Part shown: in pieces, positions 8,415-15,802 of the stretch
Numbering within the stretch: the first letter of the stretch is position 1
Layout: the number at the start of each line of letters is the position of its first letter
Source: Streptococcaceae bacterium
GTDB taxonomy: Bacteria; Bacillota; Bacilli; Lactobacillales; Streptococcaceae
Length of the DNA stretch: 22,069 nt
NCBI GenBank assembly: GCA_031270215.1
Contig: JAISYB010000100.1
Span: 1 to 22,069 of the forward strand
Direction: 5' to 3'
Made by a program: the position numbers and the translations under genes
Notes under the pieces: generated by a model
Databases searched by the model: none
What the model was told of the DNA's origin: nothing
The model's input: the letters and a program-made list of their open reading frames with translations, nothing else

Positions 8415-9227
8415 ATGCATTTTTCAGCTATTGAAGTTATTTTAGTTCTTATTGTTGCCTTCTTAGCTGGTATGGAAGGTATCTTGGATGAATTCCAATT
8501 CCATCAACCACTAGTAGCGTGTACATTAATTGGTTTAGTAACAGGTAACTTAACAGCCGGTATTATTTTAGGCGGATCTATTCAAATGATTGCTCTTGGC
8601 TGGGCAAACATTGGTGCTGCAGTTGCACCGGATGCGGCATTAGCATCAGTTGCTGCGACACTTATCTTAATCATGAATGGTGGCGATTTAACAGATAAAA
8701 CTCAAATTGCTAAGGCGGTCGGCTCAGCGATTATTCTTGCTGTAGCAGGATTGTTCTTAACGATGATTGTTCGGACAGTTTCCACTCTTTTTGTACACAG
8801 GATGGATGCTGCAGCTAAAAAAGCAAATTTCACAGGTGTTGAGTTCTGGCATCTTGCTGCTGTCTGCTTGCAAGGGATTCGTATTGCAATTCCAGCTGGA
8901 TTGATTATCGCGATTGGACCAACTCATGTGCAAGCACTTCTTGGCTCAATGCCAGACAAAGTAGCTGATGGTATGGCTGTTGGTGGGGGTATGGTTGTAG
9001 CTGTTGGTTATGCAATGGTTATCAATATGATTGCTTCAAGAGAAGTATGGCCGTTCTTCGCGATTGGTTTCGTTGTTGCTGCAATCTCACAGATTACATT
9101 GATTGGCTTAGGGGTGCTTGGTGTCGCTTTAGCACTCATTTACATCAGCCTTTCTAAAATGGGTAGCTCTGGATCTGGTGGGAACTCATCTGGCGATCCG
9201 GTTGGCGACATCATTGACAGCTATTAA
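8415..9227 (+). CDS. manM: Mannose PTS permease subunit IIC
   Basis: A 270-residue polytopic membrane protein of the EII-Sor/Man IIC family. The N-terminal region (VEAFLAGMEGILDEFQFHQP-type, here with QFHQPLVACTLIGLVTGN) and GGSIQMIALGWANIGAAVAPD are characteristic. Helices alternate through to about residue 250, followed by a Gly/Ser-rich C-terminal tail. With IID it forms the sugar channel. IIC-IID complexes of this group are also the known receptor for pediocin-like (class IIa) bacteriocins. SD AGGAGG lies before the ATG, and the gene ends 16 bp before IID. Confidence 0.95.
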   Translation: MHFSAIEVILVLIVAFLAGMEGILDEFQFHQPLVACTLIGLVTGNLTAGIILGGSIQMIALGWANIGAAVAPDAALASVAATLILIMNGGDLTDKTQIAKAVGSAIILAVAGLFLTMIVRTVSTLFVHRMDAAAKKANFTGVEFWHLAAVCLQGIRIAIPAGLIIAIGPTHVQALLGSMPDKVADGMAVGGGMVVAVGYAMVINMIASREVWPFFAIGFVVAAISQITLIGLGVLGVALALIYISLSKMGSSGSGGNSSGDPVGDIIDSY

Positions 9228-9243
9228 GAAGGAGGACGATAAA

Positions 9244-10161
9244 ATGGCAGATAAAATCAAATTAACTAAAAAAGATCGTTTAGCTGTTGCATGGCGTTCT
9301 ACTTTCATCCAAGGTTCTTGGAACTATGAACGTATGCAAAATGGTGGCTGGGCATTTTCAATGATTCCGGCACTTAAAAAATTATATAAAACAAAAGAAG
9401 ATCAAGCGGCAGCTCTTGAGCGTCATTTAGAGTTCTTTAACACTCACCCATACGTTGCTTCTCCAATTCTTGGTGTAACCTTAGCGCTTGAAGAGGAACG
9501 TGCAAATGGTGCGCCGGTTGATGACGTGGCAATCCAAGGGGTAAAGGTTGGTATGATGGGACCTTTAGCCGGTATTGGTGACCCAGTCTTCTGGTTTACA
9601 GTACGTCCTATTCTAGGAGCGTTAGGAGCATCCTTAGCGCTTACCGGTAGCATCATTGGTCCGTTGTTGTTCTTCATCTTATGGAATGTTATTCGTTGGG
9701 CATTTATGTGGTACACTCAAGAATTTGGCTACAAAGCAGGCTCTAAAATCACAGAAGATTTATCAGGTGGTTTCTTACAAGACATCACTAAAGGTGCAGC
9801 GATTCTTGGGATGTTTGTCCTAGCAACCTTGGTTGAACGTTGGGTATCTATTCCGTTTGCGCTTCAATTGCCAGCTGTGAAGCTTGATGACCAAGCTTAT
9901 ATTCACTGGGAACAATTCAACGGTCGAGATGTTGGCGATGCATTAAAAGAAGTGTTTTCTCAAATCGGCTCAGGCTTAAGCCAAACACCTGAAAAGGTTT
10001 GGAGTTTGCAACAGCAATTAGACAGTTTAATTCCAGGTCTTGTGCCATTGCTATTAACTTTCTTCTGTATGTGGTTGCTTAAGAAAAAAGTTTCTCCAAT
10101 CTTGATTATCATTGCTTTATTCATCGTTGGTATTCTTGGGAAATACGCAGGTATTTTCTAA
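9244..10161 (+). CDS. manN: Mannose PTS permease subunit IID
   Basis: The start is ATG 9244 with SD AAGGAGG at 9229-9235; an earlier in-frame ATG inside IIC has no SD. The 305-residue product begins with the typical IID cytoplasmic segment. WRSTFIQGSWNYERMQNGG and the loop GVKVGMMGPLAGIGDPVFW are family signatures. C-terminal membrane helices end in a KKK-flanked segment. It pairs with IIC to move mannose, glucose and related sugars with phosphorylation by IIB. Confidence 0.95.
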   Translation: MADKIKLTKKDRLAVAWRSTFIQGSWNYERMQNGGWAFSMIPALKKLYKTKEDQAAALERHLEFFNTHPYVASPILGVTLALEEERANGAPVDDVAIQGVKVGMMGPLAGIGDPVFWFTVRPILGALGASLALTGSIIGPLLFFILWNVIRWAFMWYTQEFGYKAGSKITEDLSGGFLQDITKGAAILGMFVLATLVERWVSIPFALQLPAVKLDDQAYIHWEQFNGRDVGDALKEVFSQIGSGLSQTPEKVWSLQQQLDSLIPGLVPLLLTFFCMWLLKKKVSPILIIIALFIVGILGKYAGIF

Positions 10162-10177
10162 AAGCGATGTCTGATTT

Positions 10178-10209
10178 GACTCGGGAATTTTCTCGAGTCT
10201 CTTTTCTTG
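10178..10209 (+). terminator. Terminator/attenuator between IID and the DUF956 gene
   Basis: GACTCGGG (10178-10185) pairs with CTCGAGTC (10192-10199) with one G-U pair and a 6-nt loop, followed by a T-rich stretch. It would end or reduce PTS transcription before the DUF956 gene. A -10-like TATAAT at 10238-10243 with only a weak -35 may restart transcription. Confidence 0.7.
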
Positions 10210-10267
10210 TTGTCTGGTAATTAATTGAAAATCTTAGTATAATAGCAAAGAAGGAAGTGGAGGCGTT

Positions 10268-10642
10268 ATGGTACAATCTATTAATACAACAAGTGAATTG
10301 ACTACAAAGGGGACAAGCTTTCTAGGTCTTGGTGAATATGGGAAGATTATGATTGGCGACAAGGGTTATGAATTTTTTAATGATCGAAATATTAACGATT
10401 ATATTCAAATTCCTTGGGAAGAAGTTGATTATGTTGAGGTTTCTATCATGTTCAAAGGCAAATGGATACCTCGCTTTGCGATCGTTACTAAGAGAAACGG
10501 CAGATTTAGTTTTTCAGCGAAGGATCCAAAGCAAGTTTTGCGGGCGATTCGGGAGCATATCCCTGCGGATAAAATTCTTAAAGCACAGACTTTTTTAGGC
10601 GTTTTTAAACGTGCTGCGCTCCATTTCTTCAAAAAAGGCTAA
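10268..10642 (+). CDS. manO: DUF956 family protein (ManO-like)
   Basis: A 124-residue soluble protein with alternating beta-strand-like segments (SFLGLGEYGKIMIGDKGYEF, QIPWEEVDYVEV, PRFAIVTKRNGRFSFSAKD). This matches the DUF956 family, whose genes regularly follow mannose PTS operons and are often called manO. A regulatory role has been proposed, but no biochemical activity can be read from the sequence. It sits behind a terminator-like hairpin and a possible own -10 (10238-10243), so its level may be set separately from the permease. SD GTGGAGG ends just before the ATG. Confidence 0.85.
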   Translation: MVQSINTTSELTTKGTSFLGLGEYGKIMIGDKGYEFFNDRNINDYIQIPWEEVDYVEVSIMFKGKWIPRFAIVTKRNGRFSFSAKDPKQVLRAIREHIPADKILKAQTFLGVFKRAALHFFKKG

Positions 10643-10692
10643 TAGAGCTGTAGTCTGATTGAAGCTATATAAATGAGATGTTACGACTCTAT

Positions 10693-10700
10693 GATATACT
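10693..10700 (+). promoter_or_regulatory. Possible extended -10 promoter for the TagO/WecA-type gene
   Basis: TGATATACT (TG-n-TATACT) ends at 10700, about 50 bp before the start codon at 10753. No convincing -35 lies at normal spacing. It is the only good promoter-like site in this gap. Confidence 0.4.
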
Positions 10701-10752
10701 GGTTATGTAGCCAATGCTTTAGAATAAATTCGATTGGTAAGGTTGAAAATTT

Positions 10753-11910
10753 ATGAAATTCACACTATATTTTTTAATTTCATTGTTCATTACATTCGTT
10801 ATTTCGCTGATTTTAACACCGATTGTCAAGCTTTTAGCTGTGAAAATAGGTGCAGTTGACAATCCGAATGCTAGGAGAATCAATAAGATACCAATGCCAA
10901 CTGCGGGAGGACTTGCGATTTTTGTATCTTTTGCGATTTCATCGTTAGTGATTTTGCCGAGATTTGTCGGGGTCATCATTCCAAATGTAACGTTTTTTCA
11001 GTATATTTTTCCGTATATTATTGCGGCAGGCGTGATTATTGTGACTGGATTAATTGATGATATCAAAGAGATTTCGCCAAAGCAAAAGACCTTTGGTATT
11101 ATTTTGGCGAGCTTAGTCATTTGGTTTTTCACGAAGGCTCGCTTTGATATGATGACTTTTCCGATTTTCGGCTTAGTCCATTTCAAATGGTGGTTATCGT
11201 TTCCGCTAACAATCATCTGGATTTCAGCGCTGACCAATGCGGTCAATCTAATGGACGGACTAGATGGCTTGGTTTCAGGAGTTTCAATCATCTCACTAAC
11301 AACGATTGGTGTGATTGGTTATTTCTTTTTAGGGGAGTTCAATGTCTATGTTTCGATTGCTATTTTCACTCTCATTGCGGCAATTGCCGGCTTTTTCCCC
11401 TATAATTTTAATCCAGCTAAAATCTATCTTGGTGACACGGGGGCACTATTTTTAGGCTTTATGATTTCCGTCATCTCGCTTCAAGGGCTGAAAAATGCGA
11501 CCTTTATTGCGATATTAACGCCAATGCTTATCTTTGGTGTGCCGATTACCGATACAGTATTTGCGATGATTAGACGAAAGCTGAACAATCAAAGCATTAC
11601 CTCGCCGGACAAGATGCATCTACATCACCGCTTGCTTTCGTTGGGCTTTTCCCACAAGGGTGCAGTATTGATGATTTATGCGATTACGATGATTTTTTCC
11701 TTTATTGCCTTGGTGATTAATGTTTCCAGTCAATTAGGTGCAGTCATGCTTTTGATTTTTAGTGTGATTGGTGTTGAAATTTTTTCCGAAATGGTCGGTA
11801 TTTTTGGCGAAAAACGGACACCAATGCTCAAGCTTCTCAAGCTATTTGGCAACACAAGATACAGACAGTTCGTGATTAGTCAGTATAAGGAACGTCGTAA
11901 AAAGAAGTGA
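10753..11910 (+). CDS. tagO: Undecaprenyl-phosphate GlcNAc-1-phosphate transferase (TagO/WecA type)
   Basis: A 385-residue polytopic membrane enzyme of the MraY/WecA superfamily. It attaches a sugar 1-phosphate to undecaprenyl phosphate, the first step of wall teichoic acid or related glycopolymers. Visible family motifs are DNPNARRINKIPMPTAGG (36-53), the Mg-binding GLIDD (99-103), NLMDGLDGL (165-173), YLGDTG (225-230) and the C-terminal HLHHR (289-293) typical of TagO/WecA rather than MraY. Hydrophobic segments span the protein and it ends in a basic tail (KERRKKK). It stands as a single gene. A glycan role links it loosely to the glycosyltransferase cassette downstream. Confidence 0.92.
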   Translation: MKFTLYFLISLFITFVISLILTPIVKLLAVKIGAVDNPNARRINKIPMPTAGGLAIFVSFAISSLVILPRFVGVIIPNVTFFQYIFPYIIAAGVIIVTGLIDDIKEISPKQKTFGIILASLVIWFFTKARFDMMTFPIFGLVHFKWWLSFPLTIIWISALTNAVNLMDGLDGLVSGVSIISLTTIGVIGYFFLGEFNVYVSIAIFTLIAAIAGFFPYNFNPAKIYLGDTGALFLGFMISVISLQGLKNATFIAILTPMLIFGVPITDTVFAMIRRKLNNQSITSPDKMHLHHRLLSLGFSHKGAVLMIYAITMIFSFIALVINVSSQLGAVMLLIFSVIGVEIFSEMVGIFGEKRTPMLKLLKLFGNTRYRQFVISQYKERRKKK

Positions 11911-12268
11911 GTGCATATCGAAATAAGCAACTTTCTTAAAAATCACGCTTAGAATAGTTTCAAAACAGTCCAAGCTTAAGGTTGCTACATAAGGCTAGGG
12001 CTTTTTTGGTGTGTAAGATAAATTGAAGATGACCCAAAAGTCTTTGCCTGCTGTTTAATGTTCGTGATTTACTGGAGACAAGCAGTGCCGACTAGTCAGC
12101 ACCTAAGGGAAAGCTGCTAAGGCACGTTGCCACTAGCAACTTCATTTGCCTGGAAAGCGATAAATTTCCGAACATTGGTGAATGAAATGCCCGCAATTTC
12201 CTAATTTTCTACGTCGTTAAACGCTGCTGTACCACCTTCAATTAGGTATGAGCAAATGCGAGTAAACC
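11911..12268. other. Structured non-coding gap between tagO and the FAD oxidase gene
   Basis: No ORF is supported. A weak terminator-like stem (AAGCTT 11972-11977 with GGGCTT 11998-12003, then six T) follows tagO. From 12081 there is dense pairing: AGCAG 12081-12085 with CTGCT 12114-12118, enclosing GTGCcGACTAGTCaGCAC (12085-12102); GTTGC 12126-12130 with GCAAC 12136-12140; TTCATT 12141-12146 with AATGAA 12181-12186, enclosing GGAAA 12152-12156 with TTTCC 12165-12169. This could be a structured RNA or a decayed mobile repeat. Confidence 0.4.
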
Positions 12269-12297
12269 TTTAATTTTTCGTGATTTTGCCGTATAAT
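12269..12297 (+). promoter_or_regulatory. Promoter of the FAD oxidase gene
   Basis: TATAAT at 12292-12297 is preceded, with a 17-bp spacer, by TTTAAT (12269-12274) as a weak -35. The start codon follows at 12319 with SD AAGGAGG. The spacer carries the motif CGTGATT that also occurs in two other gaps. Confidence 0.6.
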
Positions 12298-12318
12298 GTC
12301 TAAGATAAGGAGGCGCAA

Positions 12319-13629
12319 ATGAAGATTTTTCCAGCAGAGATGCATTATTTAATAGACAAAATGACGGGACTTGCAGGGGAAGCTTTCGGCGTCATTAAGC
12401 CAAAGGATACCTCGGAGTTAGTTGAAGCTTTAAAATACGCCAAGGAGCACCAGCTTAATATCATCGTGGTCGGTGCAAATACAGGACTGAGTGGCGGAAC
12501 ATTACCTAGAAAAAGGGACTTAATCATTGATTTAAGTGGGTGGAAGACGATTCTAGATTTTGATGAAGCAACACGAACATTGAGCGTTGAGGCGGGCGTT
12601 ACTTTAAATCAAATCTATGATTTTGTTGAGCAAAAAGGATATTTCTATCCGCCAGACCCAGGGGCAAAGGACGCTACAATTGGGGGCAATATCGCAACCA
12701 ATGCTGGTGGCATGCGTGCGGTTAAGTATGGTGTGACCCGAGATTACGTCAAAGCCTTAGAGGTTGTGCTGATTGACGGAACAATCGTTACTTTAGGTAG
12801 CTTAAATCAAAAGGATAGCTCCAACTATGATTTAAAAGATTTGCTGATAGGCTCAGAGGGGACACTTGGTATCATCACTAAAGCTTGGCTCAAGGTTGTT
12901 GAAAAACCGGCAGAAAGCAGCTCTTTAATCGCCAGCTTTTCAGAGATTACGACGGCAATTAACAGTGTATCTCGAATTTTAAATGCAGGTGTCCTGCCGG
13001 CATCAATTGAGTTTTTCGAGAATAACGGCTTGAAGTTTGCTGAAGAATACAATCAAAGAACCCTGTCTATACCAGATGATGCCGCATATCTGTTGTTGAC
13101 CTTGGACGGAGATAAAGAGGACATTTTACAGGCTGCGGGGGCTGTTGAAGAGGTCTTGTCAAATGCAACCAGCCTTAGTAGATTATCAAGCGCAGAAGCG
13201 ACAGCTGCATGGCGGCTTCGTGATGATATTGCTGCGGCTGTTCAAGCGAAAACCATTGCTGAACCGGTGGACATTGTCGTTCCCATCAGTCAGATTAGCC
13301 AAACGCTCGCTTTCTTAAAGCAAAAAGCATCAGAGCTTAAGCTTGAAATTGTGACCTTTGGACATGCAGGAGATGGAAACATTCATGCTCTAATTCTAAG
13401 AGGCGCTTTAAGCGATGTGCATTGGGAACAGCTTATTGTCCAATATCTTGATGAAATGTACCAATTTATTAATCAAATCGGCGGGCTTGCCAGTGCTGAG
13501 CATGGGATCGGTTTGATGAAACGCCCGTATTATTTGAAGTACCTAGACGATAATTTACATCAGCTTTATCAACGAATTAAGGTCGCCTTTGATCCAGAAG
13601 GGCGCTTAAATCCGGGCAAAAAAATCTAA
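12319..13629 (+). CDS. FAD-linked oxidase, GlcD/D-lactate dehydrogenase family
   Basis: A 436-residue VAO-type flavoprotein that probably oxidises a D-2-hydroxyacid such as D-lactate or glycolate; the substrate cannot be told from the sequence. The FAD-binding half has GANTGLSGG (52-60) and PPDPGAKDATIGGNIATNAG (111-130). The C-terminal FAD-oxidase half has HAGDGNIH (349-356), EHGIG (394-398) and the typical ending FDPEGRLNPGKK. The N terminus is a little shorter than in many relatives, but the SD and promoter position support this ATG. The DUF2969 gene follows 18 bp downstream. Confidence 0.9.
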   Translation: MKIFPAEMHYLIDKMTGLAGEAFGVIKPKDTSELVEALKYAKEHQLNIIVVGANTGLSGGTLPRKRDLIIDLSGWKTILDFDEATRTLSVEAGVTLNQIYDFVEQKGYFYPPDPGAKDATIGGNIATNAGGMRAVKYGVTRDYVKALEVVLIDGTIVTLGSLNQKDSSNYDLKDLLIGSEGTLGIITKAWLKVVEKPAESSSLIASFSEITTAINSVSRILNAGVLPASIEFFENNGLKFAEEYNQRTLSIPDDAAYLLLTLDGDKEDILQAAGAVEEVLSNATSLSRLSSAEATAAWRLRDDIAAAVQAKTIAEPVDIVVPISQISQTLAFLKQKASELKLEIVTFGHAGDGNIHALILRGALSDVHWEQLIVQYLDEMYQFINQIGGLASAEHGIGLMKRPYYLKYLDDNLHQLYQRIKVAFDPEGRLNPGKKI

Positions 13630-13647
13630 AATTCAAAGGAGTTTGTC

Positions 13648-13875
13648 ATGTCAAAGCGAAATAAAGAAATTGAAGTTTTGGTCAGCGAAAAGGAAGTTAT
13701 TTACAAAGGTAAATCCCTTGCTGGTCTATCTGTTAAAATTGGTAAGAAGGAAATCGCTGAGGTCGTTGAGATTGATGGAAAGTTTGCTGTTTTAAAGCAA
13801 GGGAAACTGGAAAACCTCGTAGCAAGCGAGGATGCAGCGGTCAATCAAGCAATTTTAAATTACAATTTAGGCTAA
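13648..13875 (+). CDS. DUF2969 family small protein
   Basis: A 75-residue, lysine-rich cytoplasmic protein that resembles the DUF2969 family of Lactobacillales. IEVLVSEKEVIYKGKSLAGL and a C-terminal VNQAILNYNLG fit my memory of that family. Its function is unknown. It has a good SD (AAAGGAG) and follows the FAD oxidase closely, so the two are probably co-transcribed. Confidence 0.7.
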   Translation: MSKRNKEIEVLVSEKEVIYKGKSLAGLSVKIGKKEIAEVVEIDGKFAVLKQGKLENLVASEDAAVNQAILNYNLG

Positions 13876-13911
13876 ATTATAAAGGTAAGAAAAACGCTGA
13901 GAAATGTCCTG

Positions 13912-13965
13912 CTGAAATCGCCAGTTGTACAGGATCTAAGCTCCTTTTACAACAAAAAATTTCAG
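13912..13965. repeat. Nested inverted repeat before the tRNA
   Basis: Three nested perfect pairings share one axis: CTGAAAT 13912-13918 with ATTTCAG 13959-13965, GTTGTA 13924-13929 with TACAAC 13948-13953, and AGGA 13931-13934 with TCCT 13942-13945. Five-base internal loops separate the outer stems. There is no T tract on the + strand. The role is unknown; it may be a 3' structure stabilising the upstream mRNA. Confidence 0.5.
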
Positions 13966-13997
13966 GCATTTGAACGCAAACAATTTCGCTCTATACC

Positions 13998-14026
13998 TTG
14001 CAATCTAGAAAATTTTTCACTATAAT
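13998..14026 (+). promoter_or_regulatory. Promoter of tRNA-Gln
   Basis: TTGCAA (13998-14003), a 17-bp spacer and TATAAT (14021-14026) form a near-consensus housekeeping promoter 33 bp before the tRNA. Confidence 0.8.
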
Positions 14027-14058
14027 AATGAAGTTGGCTTGTTGTATTGAGCGATTGA

Positions 14059-14130
14059 TGGGGTATAGCCAAGCGGTAAGGCAAGGGACTTTGACTCCCT
14101 CATGCGTTGGTTCGAATCCAGCTACCCCAG
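14059..14130 (+). tRNA. tRNA-Gln (anticodon TTG)
   Basis: The cloverleaf is complete. Acceptor TGGGGTA (14059-14065) pairs with TACCCCA (14123-14129), the discriminator base is G14130, and the T loop is GGTTCGAATCC. The anticodon loop CTTTGAC sits between GGGA and TCCC, giving anticodon TTG. CCA is not encoded. Confidence 0.96.
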
Positions 14131-14146
14131 TGTTTCTCCCTTAAGT

Positions 14147-14178
14147 ATGTCGATACCATTTAGGTGTCGGCATTTTTT
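14147..14178 (+). terminator. Terminator after tRNA-Gln
   Basis: ATGTCGATACC (14147-14157) pairs with GGTGTCGGCAT (14163-14173) over 11 bp with two G-U pairs and a 5-nt loop, followed by TTTTTT. Confidence 0.85.
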
Positions 14179-14181
14179 GCG

Positions 14182-14330
14182 TTTTCTGCGGCGGCTTCTG
14201 TCAATCAGCGGATTGCATGAATTGACCATCGAAAAGCTTTGCGAAAAGTCGGAATGTTTCACGCGAAACGTTGGGATTATTTTGAACAAAAAGTTCAGCA
14301 GTGCATGAATACGGAGAATAATCGGGACTT
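14182..14330 (+). pseudogene. Possible remnant of a TetR-type regulator N terminus
   Basis: One frame reads LLSISGLHELTIEKLCEKS, which looks like the first helices of a TetR-family DNA-binding domain. A one-base frame change then gives GMFHAKRWDYFEQKVQQ, which loosely resembles the region after the helix-turn-helix. There is no start codon with an SD and no ligand-binding domain. The frame also runs out of the tRNA terminator. It may be a decayed fragment or coincidence. Confidence 0.3.
14255..14270. promoter_or_regulatory. parS-like palindrome
   Basis: TGTTTCACGCGAAACG matches the ParB/Spo0J site TGTTTCACGTGAAACA at 14 of 16 positions, and the left half-site is perfect. It lies in non-coding DNA. 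Function is inferred from the match only. Confidence 0.4.
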
Positions 14331-14410
14331 AAACGCACCAATAAAATATTTGAAAACGACAGAATAAAGAAATTGAACGAATAAAACAGCGCTAATATTT
14401 AGCCCAAGCG

Positions 14411-14495
14411 AAAAAACAAGGCAAAGACAATATGTCACAGCCTTGTTTTCCTGCATTTCTCATGAAAGTCTAGGGGAGCTGTAACAATGGTCGGT
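14411..14495. repeat. 85-bp direct repeat, left copy (R1), with terminator hairpin
   Basis: It matches 17393-17477 at 79 of 85 positions in the same orientation. At 14414-14448 it contains AAACAAGGC pairing with GCCTTGTTT, and inside that GACA-ATA-TGTC. T-rich ends on both strands would allow termination in either direction. With its partner it brackets the repeat-driven glycan cassette. It may belong to a dispersed extragenic repeat family. Confidence 0.85.
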
Positions 14496-14591
14496 AGCTC
14501 ACCGATAATGATGGAGGATAACTTAGCTTTAGTAAGCGCAAGAACACGCGCCTCAATGAAAATTAAATTTCGTGAATAAATATTAAATTTT

Positions 14592-14639
14592 TGATATACT
14601 AAAAAATATTGACAAACAACAAGGGGGAATTTTTATAAT
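14592..14639 (+). promoter_or_regulatory. Possible promoter and leader of the glycan cassette
   Basis: An extended -10 (TGATATACT, 14592-14600) precedes the first cassette gene. Further in, TTGACA (14609-14614) and TATAAT (14634-14639) are 19 bp apart and also look promoter-like, but this TATAAT overlaps the ATG at 14638. SD AAGGGGG lies at 14621-14627. I cannot tell which element drives transcription. Confidence 0.35.
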
Positions 14640-14711
14640 GACACAGGACAGGACAGGACAGGACAGGACAGGACAGGACAGGACAGGACAGGACAGGACA
14701 GGACAGAGCCC
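14638..14711 (+). repeat. Pentanucleotide tract (GGACA)12 at the start of the glycosyltransferase gene
   Basis: Twelve exact GGACA units run from 14646 to 14705, plus a partial unit on the left. They sit directly behind an SD (14621-14627) and ATG (14638). The ATG reads frame 1, while the glycosyltransferase reads frame 0. All frames through the tract are free of stops and encode the same five residues (G, Q, D, R, T). Eleven or fourteen units would join ATG and gene in frame; twelve or thirteen do not. The state shown is OFF. Confidence 0.9.
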
Positions 14712-15668
14712 TTGGTTTCGGTTGTTTTACCAATCTATAATCAAGAAAAATACATTAACCGTTGTTTAGATTCTATTTACGCACAGGAGTATCAAAATTT
14801 AGAGATTATTTGTGTCAATGATGGTTCGACGGATGGCACATTGAATCTCCTTCAAGCAGAAAAAGATATGCGCCTGCTCATTATCAATCAAGAAAATCAA
14901 GGTGTTTCTTTTGCAAGAAATAATGGAATGTCACAAGCTAAAGGTAAATACTTAGCGTTTGTTGATCCTGATGATTATCTCTTGCCGGGATATTTCAGTT
15001 CTCATGTTTCAATACTTGAAAGTGATGATAGCATTGATTTTGTTGGTTTTGCAGATCAAACAAAAAATTCGTTTAAAAATCTTGATTTAGTTGGTCGTGA
15101 GGCGATTGCTGTAAATTTAGATACAGTTTTAAAAATCGGAATTTGGTGTAAAATTTATCGACATTCAGTACTAGTAGACAATCAATTACAATTTCTGCCA
15201 CATCGTCTAGGTGAAGATTTATTGTTTACATATGAACTTTTGAAATATTGCAATCATATAGTGATGCGTTCAGGGTATTATTATTTTTATGACACAGATC
15301 ATGTTTCTGCGACAACTGGTATATTCAATGACGATTCAATCGATCGTGATGATGATATTTTCAAAGAGAAATTGGTGGAGTTGTATCGCTTTTTCGGACT
15401 AACATATAATTTTATTGATCGGAAAATTAGCCGTCTATATGGTTACGCCAGTCAAATTTATACTAATAGTTACTCAAATAATTTTTTAGTTGAGTTCCAT
15501 CAAACGAAGATTGATACTGTGATTAGTCAGTTTAATTGGCGGCAATTATCAAGTAGAAAAGCAAAAGTGCAATATCTCTTATTGAAGTATCCGAGGATTC
15601 TTTCGTTAGTCTTGCAAGCTAGAAAACTTCAACGTGTATGGAAAAATAAACGAGTTATAAGGAAATAA
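14712..15668 (+). CDS. GT2-family glycosyltransferase, phase-variable (OFF as sequenced)
   Basis: The body encodes a GT-A fold family 2 glycosyltransferase of 318 residues counted from TTG 14712. VSVVLPIYNQEKYINRCLDS is the nucleotide-binding start, VNDGSTDGT follows, and FVDPDDYL carries the DxD metal motif. The family adds sugars to capsule, exopolysaccharide or teichoic-type glycans at the inner membrane face. The homologous region begins right after the GGACA tract, and the frame stays open back to 14613 without an ATG. In the ON state the protein would start at ATG 14638 with a QDRTG-repeat leader. Low-level initiation at TTG 14712 is possible but lacks a good SD. The gene ends 41 bp before the next start codon. 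Confidence 0.88.
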   Translation: MVSVVLPIYNQEKYINRCLDSIYAQEYQNLEIICVNDGSTDGTLNLLQAEKDMRLLIINQENQGVSFARNNGMSQAKGKYLAFVDPDDYLLPGYFSSHVSILESDDSIDFVGFADQTKNSFKNLDLVGREAIAVNLDTVLKIGIWCKIYRHSVLVDNQLQFLPHRLGEDLLFTYELLKYCNHIVMRSGYYYFYDTDHVSATTGIFNDDSIDRDDDIFKEKLVELYRFFGLTYNFIDRKISRLYGYASQIYTNSYSNNFLVEFHQTKIDTVISQFNWRQLSSRKAKVQYLLLKYPRILSLVLQARKLQRVWKNKRVIRK

Positions 15669-15712
15669 AATAAAAAACACTTGACAATTAAGAAGAAGGG
15701 GAAAATAATTTG

Positions 15713-15802
15713 AGAACAGAACAGAACAGAACAGAACAGAACAGAACAGAACAGAACAGAACAGAACAGAACAGAACAGAACAGAACAGAACAGAACAGA
15801 AC
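15713..15802 (+). repeat. Pentanucleotide tract (AGAAC)18 at the start of the pyruvyl-transferase-like gene
   Basis: Eighteen exact AGAAC units lie directly after TTG 15710, which has SD AAGGGG at 15696-15701. TTG is in frame 2 and the gene body in frame 0. The body frame meets TGA at 15711-15713, just before the tract. One extra unit, or two fewer, would place TTG in frame. The tract has no stops in any frame and encodes an RTEQN repeat. The state shown is OFF. Confidence 0.9.

Noticed and set aside
12180..12245. T-box-like string GGTGGTACAGCAGC on the - strand.
   Set aside because: A T-box leader needs stem I upstream and a terminator plus a target gene downstream. On the - strand, upstream is the FAD oxidase coding region and downstream is tagO in the wrong orientation. 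I see no matching terminator arm.
14102..14308. 68-residue + strand ORF that starts inside the tRNA.
   Set aside because: It overlaps the tRNA-Gln and its terminator and has no SD. Only its later part resembles TetR, and that is listed as a possible remnant.
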